The notes under the pieces were generated by a model. The model did no database searches. It saw only the letters and a program-made list of their open reading frames with translations, and was not told where the DNA came from. The translations under genes and the position numbers were made by a program. A DNA stretch of 64,000 bases from the NCBI GenBank assembly GCA_002338525.1, contig DDIM01000004.1, positions 62,001 to 126,000 on the forward strand. The letters are read 5' to 3'. Source of the stretch: Micavibrio sp. UBA1850 (lineage in GTDB: Bacteria; Pseudomonadota; Alphaproteobacteria; Micavibrionales; Micavibrionaceae). Of this stretch, positions 53,201-62,368 are shown piece after piece (position 1 is the stretch's first letter; each line of letters opens with the position of its first letter).

Positions 53201-53237
53201 TGTGGATAAAGAAAATCGGATTCTAGCCAGACGAATC
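53201..53237. promoter_or_regulatory. DnaA box and two GANTC sites upstream of gcrA
   Basis: TGTGGATAA at 53201-53209 is the exact complement of the 9-bp DnaA consensus TTATCCACA. GATTC (53219-53223) and GAATC (53233-53237) are CcrM-type methylation sites. All lie 60-100 bp before gcrA, whose Caulobacter homologue is activated by DnaA and acts through GANTC methylation. Confidence 0.5.
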
Positions 53238-53297
53238 ACCCTTTGTTACGATCAATTAATTTCAAAATAATTAATCACTCAAGGGGAGTATGCCACC

Positions 53298-53897
53298 ATG
53301 AGCAAATGGACGAATGAGCGCGTAGAGATATTAACAAAACTATGGTGCGAGGGAAAAACAGCTAAAGAAATCGCTGGGGTCCTAGGCGATGGTGTGACAA
53401 GAAACGCCGTAATCGGCAAGGCTCACCGCCTTAAACTATCAGGCCGTGTATCCCCTATTCAGCAAAACAAAAGTGTTGAGCAAGAAGCTGTTGAAACAAA
53501 AGCCAAAAAAACAGGTAAAGTTTTAGAAGCAACAAGAACAACACAAACAGTTTTGCAGCGTAAAAAAGCCACAGCACAAGCAGCAGAAAAACCAAAAACA
53601 CAAAAAATCGCTCGTAGCGACATTTCAGCATTAGCAGACAAAGGCCTTGGCAAACCTGTAAGCATGATTGATCTAAAGGATACAATGTGTAAATGGCCAA
53701 TTGGCGATCCACAAGAAGAAGGATTTCACTTCTGCGGTGCCCGTAAAAACAATTCTGGCACATACTGCGAACAGCACGCACAAATTGCTTATAACGTAAA
53801 TGTCAGATCAAAAACGATTGCAGAAATCGACGATTCAGCTGGTGCTTCACAACGCGATGCAACTGACGAGATGCTCGCTTCTGTGGCAAACGCCTGA
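53298..53897 (+). CDS. gcrA: Cell-cycle regulator GcrA
   Basis: A 199-aa GcrA-family protein, an alphaproteobacterial cofactor of sigma70 promoters with GANTC methylation. The N-terminal DNA-binding part reads WTNERVEILTKLWCEGKTAKEIAG and RNAVIGKAHRLKLSGR. A Lys/Thr/Gln-rich linker covers about 55-105. The C-terminal polymerase-binding domain includes MCKWPIGDPQEEGFHFCG and YCEQHAQIAY with its conserved cysteines. An AAGGGGAG site precedes the ATG. Confidence 0.96.
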   Translation: MSKWTNERVEILTKLWCEGKTAKEIAGVLGDGVTRNAVIGKAHRLKLSGRVSPIQQNKSVEQEAVETKAKKTGKVLEATRTTQTVLQRKKATAQAAEKPKTQKIARSDISALADKGLGKPVSMIDLKDTMCKWPIGDPQEEGFHFCGARKNNSGTYCEQHAQIAYNVNVRSKTIAEIDDSAGASQRDATDEMLASVANA

Positions 53898-53930
53898 TAA
53901 TAAAGATATACGAATATGAATTGCAAAAAG

Positions 53931-53953
53931 CCTCCTTTATCGGAGGTTTTTTT
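53931..53953. terminator. Bidirectional intrinsic terminator gcrA/csp
   Basis: CCTCC (53931-53935) pairs with GGAGG (53942-53946) around loop TTTATC. A T-run follows on the plus strand, and an A-run before the stem gives a T-run on the minus strand, so it serves both converging genes. Confidence 0.85.
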
Positions 53954-53962
53954 ATGAAAGAG

Positions 53963-54478
53963 TTATGGGTTTTCAATCACTCTTATTGATTGTGCTTCCC
54001 GCCCTTTTATGACGGGTTTATAGTCAACGACGACAATTTGTCCCGTAATAAGCTCTTCAAGCCCCGCCTTTTTCAAACATGTCTTGTGAATAAATATGTC
54101 TTTGACACCATCATCCGGAATAACAAAGCCAAATTCCTTACTTTGATCGTACCATTTCACAATACCACGCACTGACGTAGCCTTGCCTTCTGTGCACTCA
54201 TCTTCATCTTTTGCAAATGGGCACTCACCAACGTCAATAATTTCTAGAATGTCTTGCACGAAATAGCCGTTATTGCTTTTTCCTAAACGACAAGTAAGTT
54301 TGGCGCCTTTACCAATAAGAGGATGCCCTCCCCTTTGTAATACGCTTGCATGTAAGAAGACATCATACGTGCCACTGTCAGGAACGACAAAACCAAACCC
54401 CTTTGACGTACTAAACCATTTTAAATGACACTTCTCTACGAATTGTTGTGCCGGATTTTCTCTTGATTCCTGAGACAT
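53963..54478 (-). CDS. Double cold-shock-domain protein
   Basis: About 171 aa with two cold-shock domains. The first is LKWFSTSKGFGFVVPDSG...VFLHASVL (about 18-83). The second is GIVKWYDQSKEFGFVIPDDG...IFIHKTCL (about 105-165), with RNP1 changed from KGFGFV to KEFGFV. This alphaproteobacterial arrangement binds single-stranded RNA/DNA. The start is uncertain: ATG at 54478 has GGGAG only 2 nt upstream, while a TTG at 54487 has GGGG at 5 nt. Confidence 0.9.
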   Translation of the reverse strand: MSQESRENPAQQFVEKCHLKWFSTSKGFGFVVPDSGTYDVFLHASVLQRGGHPLIGKGAKLTCRLGKSNNGYFVQDILEIIDVGECPFAKDEDECTEGKATSVRGIVKWYDQSKEFGFVIPDDGVKDIFIHKTCLKKAGLEELITGQIVVVDYKPVIKGREAQSIRVIENP

Positions 54479-54672
54479 AGCTCCCAAAAATACCCCATCG
54501 CTTTAATAATACATCAGTGATTGTTAATGTACATCAATACATTACACCAATCAACTATAACCCCACAATACCCGTATGCCAAGCAATATCTTATTTAGAC
54601 GTATATTCAGCCCCTTATCGCACTCTTGAAATTCATAAATCACAGCTCATCTCTTAAAATATTAATGTCATC

Positions 54673-54692
54673 TATACCAAATTAGGTATAAT
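54673..54692. promoter_or_regulatory. Inverted repeat overlapping -10 of acyl-CoA ligase promoter
   Basis: TATACC and GGTATA flank a 6-base spacer (54673-54690) and the right arm overlaps a perfect TATAAT (54687-54692). No good -35 box precedes it. The layout fits a repressor operator on the promoter, about 36 bp before the gene. Confidence 0.45.
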
Positions 54693-54727
54693 ATGGAGGG
54701 TGAAATACAAAAAGTGAGGGGCAATTC

Positions 54728-56404
54728 ATGCAAGATACATCATCACATCCATGGTCAAAAACCTACCCAGACAATATTGATTGGGACATGCCCATCACAC
54801 CCAAACCTATATATTCTCTTCTTGATGATACGGCGTATAAATATGGTGAAAAAACAGCCTTTGACTTTTTAGGTAAAACTTTCACATGGGATGAAATCAA
54901 CACATTATCAAAAAAAATGGCACGTGGTCTTCAAAGGCTCGGCGCGCAAAAAGGGGTTAAGATCGGTATTATGTTACCCAATAGCCCATATTTCATCATC
55001 GCTTTTTACGCCATTGCCCGAACGGGTGCCACAGCCGTAAATTATAATCCGCTATATTCCGAGCGAGAAATTTCTTATCAAATTGAAGATAGTGAAACGG
55101 ATATAATGATCACCCTTGATTTGGGTTTGATGTACCACAAACTCAATAAAATGCTGCGCTCAACGCGCTTGAACCAAATTGTTGTATGCCCCTTTACCCA
55201 AGTCCTACCTTTTCCAAAAAACATTTTGTTTTCTATGTTTAAAGGCAAGGAAATTGCCAAAATCCCAAATGATGACCGCCATCTCGACTATAACACAATG
55301 GTCGATAATAAAGGGCAGCTTGATCCCGTTACAATCGACCCTGAAAATGACACTGCATTGTACCAGTATACAGGGGGCACGACAGGCGTGCCAAAGGCAG
55401 CCGAGCTAACGCATGCCAATCTAATTGCCAATACTGAGCAAGTGGCCGCATGGCTTCCTAATGCTAAGGCCGGCGAAGATAAAATGTTGGGTGTGCTTCC
55501 ATTTTTCCACGTCTTTGCCATGACCGTTGTAATGAATTTCAGTGTTAAGATGGGCTTTGAAATCATCGCAACCCCACGCTTTGACCTAGATGACACACTT
55601 AAAATCATCAACAAAAAGAAACCACAGATGTTTCCCGCAGTTCCTGCCATTTACACCGCCATCAATAATCACTCTAAACGTGATCAGTATGATCTGACAT
55701 CTCTTAGCACATGTGTCTCTGGTGGTGCCCCCCTCCCCGTTGAGGTTAAGAAAAAGTTTGAGGAAAAAACAGGGTGTGTCGTGGTCGAAGGGTATGGCCT
55801 TAGTGAATCATCGCCCGTATTGTGCGTTAACCCTGTTGAAGGTAAAAATAAAGCCGGCGCCATTGGTATGCCTTTGCCACAAACTCTCATTGAACTTCGT
55901 GATCCTGAAACAAATAAAGTTGTAAAACAAGGCGAGCGCGGAGAACTTTGCGCTAAAGGCCCGCAAGTTATGAAAGGCTACTGGAACAAACCAGATGCAA
56001 ATAAAAGCACGCTGATAGATGGATGGTTGAAAACTGGCGATATCGCGACAATGGACGAGGATGGCTATTTCTATATCGTTGACCGCATCAAAGATATGAT
56101 CATCACAAACGGCTACAACGTATATCCAAGAAACGTAGAAGAAGGCATTTATTTGCACCCGAGTGTCGAGGAATGTATCGTGGCTGGGCTACCAGATAAA
56201 AACCGTGGTGAAATTGTTAAGGCCTGGATCAAACTCAAAGACGGACGAAACCTCACCGAGAGCGATCTAAAAGAATTCCTTAAAGACAAAATCTCGCCGA
56301 TGGAAATACCAAAACGGATCGAGTTTAGAGACGAACCCCTTCCAAAAACTATGATTGGTAAACTTTCCCGAAAAGATATTGTCGAGCAAGAAACCAAGAA
56401 ATAA
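54728..56404 (+). CDS. fadD: Long-chain fatty-acid-CoA ligase (FadD-like)
   Basis: A 558-aa AMP-forming acyl-CoA synthetase. The ATP P-loop is YTGGTTGVPKAAELTH near 220-235, GYGLSESSPVLCVNP near 358, the signature DGWLKTGDIATMDEDGYFYIVDRIKDMIITNGYNVYPRNVE near 430-470 and KTMIGKLSRKDI at the end with the catalytic lysine. It feeds beta-oxidation or phospholipid recycling. No operon partner; followed by glmS after 116 bp. Confidence 0.94.
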   Translation: MQDTSSHPWSKTYPDNIDWDMPITPKPIYSLLDDTAYKYGEKTAFDFLGKTFTWDEINTLSKKMARGLQRLGAQKGVKIGIMLPNSPYFIIAFYAIARTGATAVNYNPLYSEREISYQIEDSETDIMITLDLGLMYHKLNKMLRSTRLNQIVVCPFTQVLPFPKNILFSMFKGKEIAKIPNDDRHLDYNTMVDNKGQLDPVTIDPENDTALYQYTGGTTGVPKAAELTHANLIANTEQVAAWLPNAKAGEDKMLGVLPFFHVFAMTVVMNFSVKMGFEIIATPRFDLDDTLKIINKKKPQMFPAVPAIYTAINNHSKRDQYDLTSLSTCVSGGAPLPVEVKKKFEEKTGCVVVEGYGLSESSPVLCVNPVEGKNKAGAIGMPLPQTLIELRDPETNKVVKQGERGELCAKGPQVMKGYWNKPDANKSTLIDGWLKTGDIATMDEDGYFYIVDRIKDMIITNGYNVYPRNVEEGIYLHPSVEECIVAGLPDKNRGEIVKAWIKLKDGRNLTESDLKEFLKDKISPMEIPKRIEFRDEPLPKTMIGKLSRKDIVEQETKK

Positions 56405-56520
56405 TATAGCGTTATATTGCAACACATCGTCATATCCTGTGACTTGCCTATAAAGGGCTTTTTGATATTGTTTTATTGATATATAAAACATAACAAAAAT
56501 TAGCGTAGGAAAACTAAAAT

Positions 56521-58350
56521 ATGTGCGGCATTATTGGCATTATCAGCAAAGACGACGTGGCACCACGTCTTGTCGAAGGATTAAAAAGACTTGAGTATCG
56601 CGGGTACGACTCTGCAGGTATTGCGACATTGGTTGATAATCGTATTGAAAAACGCCGCGCCGAAGGCAAACTTATCAATCTTGATAAAAAGATTAAAGAC
56701 ACGCCCCTAGGCGGTCACATCGGAATTGGCCACACACGCTGGGCCACACATGGACGCCCTACTGAAAACAATGCCCACCCGCACGCCACCGATAAAGTCG
56801 CCGTGGTACATAATGGTATCATTGAAAATTACAAAGAGCTAAAAGCAGAACTGGAAGAGCACCAATACCGCTTTGAAAGTGACACAGATACCGAAGCCGT
56901 CGCGCACCTGATCACACATTATTTAACACAAGGCAAAAACCCTAAAGACGCGGCCTTTGCTGCCTTTGATCGTCTGGAAGGCGCCTACGCACTAGCCATT
57001 ATTTTTCAGGGTGAAAACAACCTTATGGTGGGTGTACGTAATGGTACACCTCTCGCCGTAGGATATGGCGCAGACGAGATGTTTCTGGCATCTGACTCGT
57101 ACGCCCTTGCACCGCTCACCAAAAGAATAACATTTCTAGAAGATGGTGATCGCGTCACAGTAACATCAAATTCAGTCGAAATATTTTCAAACGACAACAC
57201 GCCTGTTGAGCGTGCTGTACGCACCACCGCGCAAAGTGGCGCCACAACCGGTAAGGGCGGATACCCCCACTTCATGCTCAAAGAAATTTACGAGCAACCT
57301 GCCGTCATTGGTGATACGCTTAATTCTTTCATTAATCCAGCAACAGGGAAAATCACACTCCCGCAAGATATTACTGAGGCTCTTTCAAAAACACCCCGCG
57401 TCACATTAATTGCCTGCGGTACGGCCTACTATGCGTGCATGGTTGCCAAATATTGGTTGGAACAAATCGCACGCATCCCGTGCGAGCTGGATGTAGCCTC
57501 TGAATTTAGATATCGCGAAGCCCCAATGCCTGAAGGCGGTGTGGCCATATTCGTATCTCAATCGGGTGAGACGCTCGATACGCTAGAAGCCCTTAGATAT
57601 TGCAAATCACAAGACCAGAAAATTCTGTCTATCGTGAATACAATCGAAAGCACAATCGAGCGCGAATCTGATTTTGTCTTGCACACCCTTGCAGGCCCAG
57701 AAATTGGGGTCGCTTCGACAAAAGCGTTTACAACACAGCTTACAACGCTTACATGCCTTGTCTTAGCGGTTGCAGAAAACAAGGGGACGCAAAGCGCACA
57801 GGATCTAGACACTTTCGCACAAGCCCTTCGCCACGTTCCGGCCCAAGCAGGCACAATGCTTAATCAGGACGAAGCCATCAAACATGTCGCCAAAGAAATG
57901 ATTGATGCGCGTGACGTATTGTATATTGGGCGTGGTACGCTCTACCCAATGGCACTTGAAGGCGCGCTCAAGCTCAAGGAAATATCATACATACACGCCG
58001 AAGGGTACGCCTCTGGTGAAATGAAACATGGGCCTATAGCCTTAATCGACGATAATGTACCCGTTGTTGTGCTCGCCCCTGGAAATGACCCCTTATACGA
58101 AAAAACAGCATCCAATGTTGAAGAAACTGTCGCACGTGGTGGTAAGGTCTTTTTGATCTCTGACAAACAGGGGTGTAAAAACTTAGAAGGCTCAACCCAA
58201 TGGGCCGTACCAGTAGATGACGTACATCCATTTGTGTCGCCTATTTTATACGCGTTGCCGATTCAACTTTTGGCCTATCATGTTGCTGTGTTAAAAGGTA
58301 CGGATGTCGACCAACCAAGAAACTTGGCAAAATCAGTAACGGTGGAATAG
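56521..58350 (+). CDS. glmS: Glutamine-fructose-6-phosphate aminotransferase
   Basis: A 609-aa enzyme that makes glucosamine-6-phosphate for peptidoglycan and lipopolysaccharide. The N-terminal glutaminase domain starts MCGIIGIIS with catalytic Cys2, and continues with RRLEYRGYDSAG-like and GHTRWATHG segments. Two SIS sugar-isomerase domains follow (LIACGTAYYACMVAKYW; DVLYIGRGTLYPMALEGALKLKEISYIHAEGYASGEMKHGP). It ends in the usual LAKSVTVE. An AGGA-type site precedes the start. No glmS ribozyme is apparent. Confidence 0.98.
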   Translation: MCGIIGIISKDDVAPRLVEGLKRLEYRGYDSAGIATLVDNRIEKRRAEGKLINLDKKIKDTPLGGHIGIGHTRWATHGRPTENNAHPHATDKVAVVHNGIIENYKELKAELEEHQYRFESDTDTEAVAHLITHYLTQGKNPKDAAFAAFDRLEGAYALAIIFQGENNLMVGVRNGTPLAVGYGADEMFLASDSYALAPLTKRITFLEDGDRVTVTSNSVEIFSNDNTPVERAVRTTAQSGATTGKGGYPHFMLKEIYEQPAVIGDTLNSFINPATGKITLPQDITEALSKTPRVTLIACGTAYYACMVAKYWLEQIARIPCELDVASEFRYREAPMPEGGVAIFVSQSGETLDTLEALRYCKSQDQKILSIVNTIESTIERESDFVLHTLAGPEIGVASTKAFTTQLTTLTCLVLAVAENKGTQSAQDLDTFAQALRHVPAQAGTMLNQDEAIKHVAKEMIDARDVLYIGRGTLYPMALEGALKLKEISYIHAEGYASGEMKHGPIALIDDNVPVVVLAPGNDPLYEKTASNVEETVARGGKVFLISDKQGCKNLEGSTQWAVPVDDVHPFVSPILYALPIQLLAYHVAVLKGTDVDQPRNLAKSVTVE

Positions 58351-58496
58351 TGACGTTAGGGGGTATCGCCTTACACCCATATGCCACTTTTGACCTAGTT
58401 ATTCGGACTACAAAACTGTCCGCAAGCCTTTACTCACCCTATCAAAAACAACTTCACAGTATAATTTTAAAAATGAGAAATGAAGGTTATTATTGA

Positions 58497-59951
58497 TTAT
58501 TTCTCTATTTTCTTAGCAGGAAGTAATGGGATGATCTTCTGCTTCATTTCATCATCCACAGCAAGCATAGCACTTCCACTGCCTATTGGTTCCATGACAA
58601 TTGGTGAGCTTACGAGATGGTCTTCAACATACATGGCCATTGGTTTTCCCACATTCTGCTGCGTCATTTCGAATAGCTCTAGTTTTCCGCTTTCAGTTAG
58701 TCTGATGGAAAGTCCCATATTCACATCACGCCAAGAGCTAATGTTACTGCCCGTGAAGGAGAACCTAGCGGCTTCTTTGGGCGTGCTATGAGATTCTATG
58801 AAGTTGATAATTTTGTCATGTCGGTCAAAATAGCGGTCCAAGTACTTTTTATCGAATGAATAACTCACATTTAAGGTCTGGGTGCCAAAAGAACGTTCCT
58901 TACACATTCTCGTACAATCAAGGCATTTCGTATCATTTTTACACTTGGGCAAAGACCATCCTGAAAGGCTTATCCTTTTCGCACAATGTGTCTTAGGGGT
59001 GCATTCAAGAATATTTTCAATATTTCCTTGGTCATTCCTGTGAATAAAAATGTCTGGTTCAAAAACAACAGTGTGCTCAGGTTCATAGACCTCCCACCCC
59101 CCCATATTCTTTGCCGGGGCATACATTAGCTCTTTTCGTGCAGTTCTTTTTTTCTTGCCTTCAAGATATTCTTCACGCTTCTGATAAAGCTCTGTTTCAC
59201 TCATTTGATTGTAGTGCGGAGAGACGCTCACTCTAGTTTTCTCATTTCCCGCAGCTGACGAATCTATCTTACTATATAAAATATCAATGCTAGCGAAGGG
59301 ATAACTCGTTTTGCCTCGCCTAGAGATATTCTCAAAAGCAGAGGATTGTTTGCTCGGTCTTTTAATCTCTGTCAAAGCCCAGTTATTAAGATAATGACGA
59401 GGTATAGAGAATGTACTGTGCCACATATCAACTGTAATTATCTTACTAGACGATTGTGGAGGTCTGATTTGATATTTCACTGTCCAGGCAAGAATGCTCG
59501 GGCTTAAAGCGAGCAATAATATAGCTAATGCCATGTGTCGTTCTTTTGGGCTATAAGCAGACCTTCTCCAGAGCAGTCTTTTAGAAATTCTGTAGATCAT
59601 CCTAAAAGACATGATAATAGCCAATAAGATGACTCCGCAAAAAAGCAATGAAGTGAAAAATTGGATGATACGAAGCGTTGCTGCAGAAACAACAAGACTA
59701 TATACCATTAGCGGTACAATCCAAGCGATCAAAGGTGAAAAGAACTGGAAATAGAATTTCAGGAAGCCACCAGTGAAACCTGTGCCACACTCAACATATA
59801 CGATGAGCGCATCGGTGAAGTAACAAGACGGCAAAATGTCTACAATGAAACGCAGAAAGAAGCCCAACATAATAAATGAAGCCAAGCTGAAGATACCAAC
59901 CGCATCCAACCCCCAAGATAAATATTTGGAGTTCCAGATTTTTTTTAACAT
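58497..59951 (-). CDS. Unknown 484-aa membrane protein with Cys cluster
   Basis: Not recognised. The first 170 residues hold about four membrane segments (GIFSLASFIMLGFFLRFIVDIL, FSPLIAWIVPLMVYSLVVSAA, LLFCGVILLAIIMSF, MALAILLLALSPSILAW). About 300 residues of charged soluble domain follow, with a Cys-rich patch (ECTPKTHCAKR, PKCKNDTKCLDCTRMCKER, about residues 315-355) that may bind a metal or form disulfides. It starts 13 bp after an HTH gene and should be co-transcribed and perhaps autoregulated with it. It could be an accessory or mobile-type module. Confidence 0.75.
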   Translation of the reverse strand: MLKKIWNSKYLSWGLDAVGIFSLASFIMLGFFLRFIVDILPSCYFTDALIVYVECGTGFTGGFLKFYFQFFSPLIAWIVPLMVYSLVVSAATLRIIQFFTSLLFCGVILLAIIMSFRMIYRISKRLLWRRSAYSPKERHMALAILLLALSPSILAWTVKYQIRPPQSSSKIITVDMWHSTFSIPRHYLNNWALTEIKRPSKQSSAFENISRRGKTSYPFASIDILYSKIDSSAAGNEKTRVSVSPHYNQMSETELYQKREEYLEGKKKRTARKELMYAPAKNMGGWEVYEPEHTVVFEPDIFIHRNDQGNIENILECTPKTHCAKRISLSGWSLPKCKNDTKCLDCTRMCKERSFGTQTLNVSYSFDKKYLDRYFDRHDKIINFIESHSTPKEAARFSFTGSNISSWRDVNMGLSIRLTESGKLELFEMTQQNVGKPMAMYVEDHLVSSPIVMEPIGSGSAMLAVDDEMKQKIIPLLPAKKIEK

Positions 59952-59964
59952 TACCCCAGCATCC

Positions 59965-60174
59965 CTATATCTTGAGTATTAAATCTTTTAATTCACATTT
60001 CAAAGCGTGTGCAATCGTCACGAGTGACTTGATCGTAACATTCATCTTGCCATTCTCCAATTCAGACAGATAACTACGGTCTATTTGAGCCAAGCCACAC
60101 AAATCTTTCTGTGTAAGATTTTCTGCTTTCCACAATCTGACGATGTTGTTCCCTATGATTTTTAACACATTCAT
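59965..60174 (-). CDS. Small XRE-family HTH regulator
   Basis: A 69-aa Cro/C1-type helix-turn-helix protein: IVRLWKAENLTQKDLCGLAQIDRSYLSELENGK covers the DNA-binding helices, ending in a short helix. It has no effector domain. It precedes the Cys-rich membrane protein by 13 bp, a typical regulator-target operon. Inverted repeats upstream are candidate operators. Confidence 0.88.
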   Translation of the reverse strand: MNVLKIIGNNIVRLWKAENLTQKDLCGLAQIDRSYLSELENGKMNVTIKSLVTIAHALKCELKDLILKI

Positions 60175-60176
60175 AG

Positions 60177-60218
60177 GGTAATTATTTTTTTAACCCACAA
60201 TTACCTTAGGTTATAACC
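60177..60218. promoter_or_regulatory. Inverted repeats upstream of the XRE gene
   Basis: GGTAATT (60177-60183) and AATTACC (60199-60205) form a 7-bp inverted repeat, and GGTTATAACC (60209-60218) is a perfect 10-bp palindrome. They lie 3-45 bp before the HTH gene start, where an autoregulatory operator is expected. Confidence 0.45.
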
Positions 60219-60249
60219 AACTTGAACACATTGCTAAAAATATTCATAA

Positions 60250-61158
60250 CTACTGCAAAACAGGTTTGATGCTGCTGGGGAAGGCCAAAACATTATTGGC
60301 GTTACCGACGTTTTTGCCTTGTTCCAGCTCGTTACTGACAGTCTCTCTGATGACCTCAATATCGGCATGTACGGCATTTTTGATTTGACGATTTTCATAG
60401 CAAGCATCCAAAAGTTCCACAAACTCTTGCATATTACTGCCACACAAAACAATTGCCCAATGCCCGTCATCTTGTTGGCGTAAATTAACGGCAAGCGTCA
60501 TAGCCTTAGATTCAGCCTCAAATTCGTTGTACATATTTTGCAACGCACGCTCAGTATCTTCAGCGGTATCGACGCCCTCACATTTAAGCATGAATTTGGT
60601 AATTCCTTGGCTTTCACAAAGGTCAATTTCAATTTTCGTATTGGCCCCGTATTGCTCTTTTAAAACAGGCAAAGAAAAATCTATAACCTCATAAAAACCA
60701 TTACAAATGGCCGAAACACTATCAGGGTGTTTATAAGGAAACTTTGCGTCCATATCTTTTATAGATTCTACATGTGCATATTGCTTGAGTATCTTTTCCA
60801 TAGCCTCCGTAAACCCTTGCGTGTTTGCCACAATAAACTTGTCGCCATAGGCCTTGGCACAAAGAACCATTGCGGCTTGGCTCTCAAAGCTTACTTGAAA
60901 CTGCTGTGTATCAACATTGACGCCATCTATATCCAGTGACATGATTTTCTCAAAAAAGGGAAGAAACTCTACATAACCACCATCCATGATGAACTGTATT
61001 TTAGATCCCCCCTCGGGCAACCTGTCTACGCTTGTTTCATAATTTCCTGCATAGCCCGAATATCGTGGCAATGTTTTAAAAAGCGCCACTGTATAGTCTT
61101 CATCATAACCTTGATACAGGGTTTCTACGTTGTTTTCAAAAGATGAATTTTTAGACAT
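60250..61158 (-). CDS. Unknown 302-aa protein
   Basis: Not recognised. It is soluble with no signal peptide. Mixed alpha/beta content has several Cys (MVLCAKAYG, SAICNGFYE, IDLCESQGI, MLKCEGVD, IVLCGSNM, LLDACYENR) spread along the chain rather than clustered. The C-terminus is Asn/Lys-rich with NVGNANNVLAFPSS. It stands between the HTH module and htpX, with a gap of about 85 bp on the htpX side. No function inferable. Confidence 0.75.
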   Translation of the reverse strand: MSKNSSFENNVETLYQGYDEDYTVALFKTLPRYSGYAGNYETSVDRLPEGGSKIQFIMDGGYVEFLPFFEKIMSLDIDGVNVDTQQFQVSFESQAAMVLCAKAYGDKFIVANTQGFTEAMEKILKQYAHVESIKDMDAKFPYKHPDSVSAICNGFYEVIDFSLPVLKEQYGANTKIEIDLCESQGITKFMLKCEGVDTAEDTERALQNMYNEFEAESKAMTLAVNLRQQDDGHWAIVLCGSNMQEFVELLDACYENRQIKNAVHADIEVIRETVSNELEQGKNVGNANNVLAFPSSIKPVLQ

Positions 61159-61243
61159 TTTACAGCTTCCTAATTATGATTATAGAAAATATATAAAACA
61201 TCCACGCAGGTTATATGTCAACTATTTTTACTGGTTAAATCTA

Positions 61244-62347
61244 TTAAGATTTCATCCAAGGGTGAGAGGATTTATCGCGTCTAAACTTTCGATCGCGTGA
61301 AATCCAGTTGTCTCGTGGTGTCTTTTCTTCAAACGGCTGAGATGAGGTTGAGGGTTTGTTTGCATCAATTTCAGGCACGCTCGTGTTTGTCATCGCTGAT
61401 AACACTTGTACCCGTTGTTTGATAGGGGGATGGGTTTTGAACAAACCCAAGAACGGAACCGTATTTTCAACGCACATCATTTTCACGTCGTTACTCACTT
61501 GCGGCATTTTATCCATACCGGCAATGCGCAACAAAGCACGCATCATCGCCTCTGGATTTTTAGTCAACTCAACCGCGCCCGCATCAGCCATAAATTCACG
61601 TTTGCGTGACAAGGCAAAGCGCGTAAATAATGTTGCAAAATACCCAATCCATAAAACCACGATTACACCCAAGACAACCAACATGATGCCGCCTTGGCTT
61701 TTACCGCCACTTCTTCTACGCGGCACAAAAAGGTTATAACGCGCATATGAAGACGCCATTTGCGCGGCAAATCCAACCATACCTGTAAAAATCACACACA
61801 CCATCAATAGGCGAACATCACGGTTTCGAATATGGGTCAGCTCGTGTGCTAGTACGGCCTCCACTTCGTCTTTTCTAAGCGAGTTTAAAAGTCCGCGTGT
61901 GACAGTCACCGTATAGCTTTTGTCATTAACACCACTGGCAAATGCATTGCGCGCATGGCTTTCGATAACATGAAGCCGCGGCATACTCATGCCCACAGAA
62001 ATGCATAAATTTTCAAGCAAATTATAAAGTTCTGGTTCTTGCGCACGTGTTACAGGGTGAGAGTGCGCCATCTTGCTGATCATTCTGGTGTGCCAGAAAT
62101 AGGCAATGATGAACCATACACTGACCACGCCCAATAAAATTGCGCCATATGACACAACAAATTGATTGGCATGTGCTATCCCCACGGCCGTGCGGTCGGC
62201 TTGCGCGGGGCTAAATGCGACACCTATGATACCGCCAATCAACCACAACAATCCCAACATTATGAGGGGATACAAAATCAGAAAACAAATCGACCAGATA
62301 TTGTTGTTCCAAATATGTGTTTTAAGTCCAACAGCTCCAAAAGCCAT
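61244..62347 (-). CDS. htpX: HtpX-like M48 metalloprotease
   Basis: A 367-aa membrane protease. Membrane helices occur near 17-40 and 70-90. The zinc motif HELTHIRNRDVRLL is near 170, another membrane hairpin at about 185-230, and the third ligand region in FALSRKREFMADAGAVELT. Such proteases degrade damaged inner-membrane proteins. It follows lemA by 21 bp, a common lemA-htpX/M48 pair. Confidence 0.92.
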   Translation of the reverse strand: MAFGAVGLKTHIWNNNIWSICFLILYPLIMLGLLWLIGGIIGVAFSPAQADRTAVGIAHANQFVVSYGAILLGVVSVWFIIAYFWHTRMISKMAHSHPVTRAQEPELYNLLENLCISVGMSMPRLHVIESHARNAFASGVNDKSYTVTVTRGLLNSLRKDEVEAVLAHELTHIRNRDVRLLMVCVIFTGMVGFAAQMASSYARYNLFVPRRRSGGKSQGGIMLVVLGVIVVLWIGYFATLFTRFALSRKREFMADAGAVELTKNPEAMMRALLRIAGMDKMPQVSNDVKMMCVENTVPFLGLFKTHPPIKQRVQVLSAMTNTSVPEIDANKPSTSSQPFEEKTPRDNWISRDRKFRRDKSSHPWMKS

Positions 62348-62368
62348 GATTTTTATACTGCCTTAAAC

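Noticed and set aside
56405..56520. glmS ribozyme before glmS
   Set aside because: The leader is short and AT-rich with no matching structured core, and the ribozyme is mainly a Gram-positive feature.
58404..58422. CGGAC/GTCCG hairpin after glmS as a terminator
   Set aside because: Stem is only 5 bp and no T-run follows.
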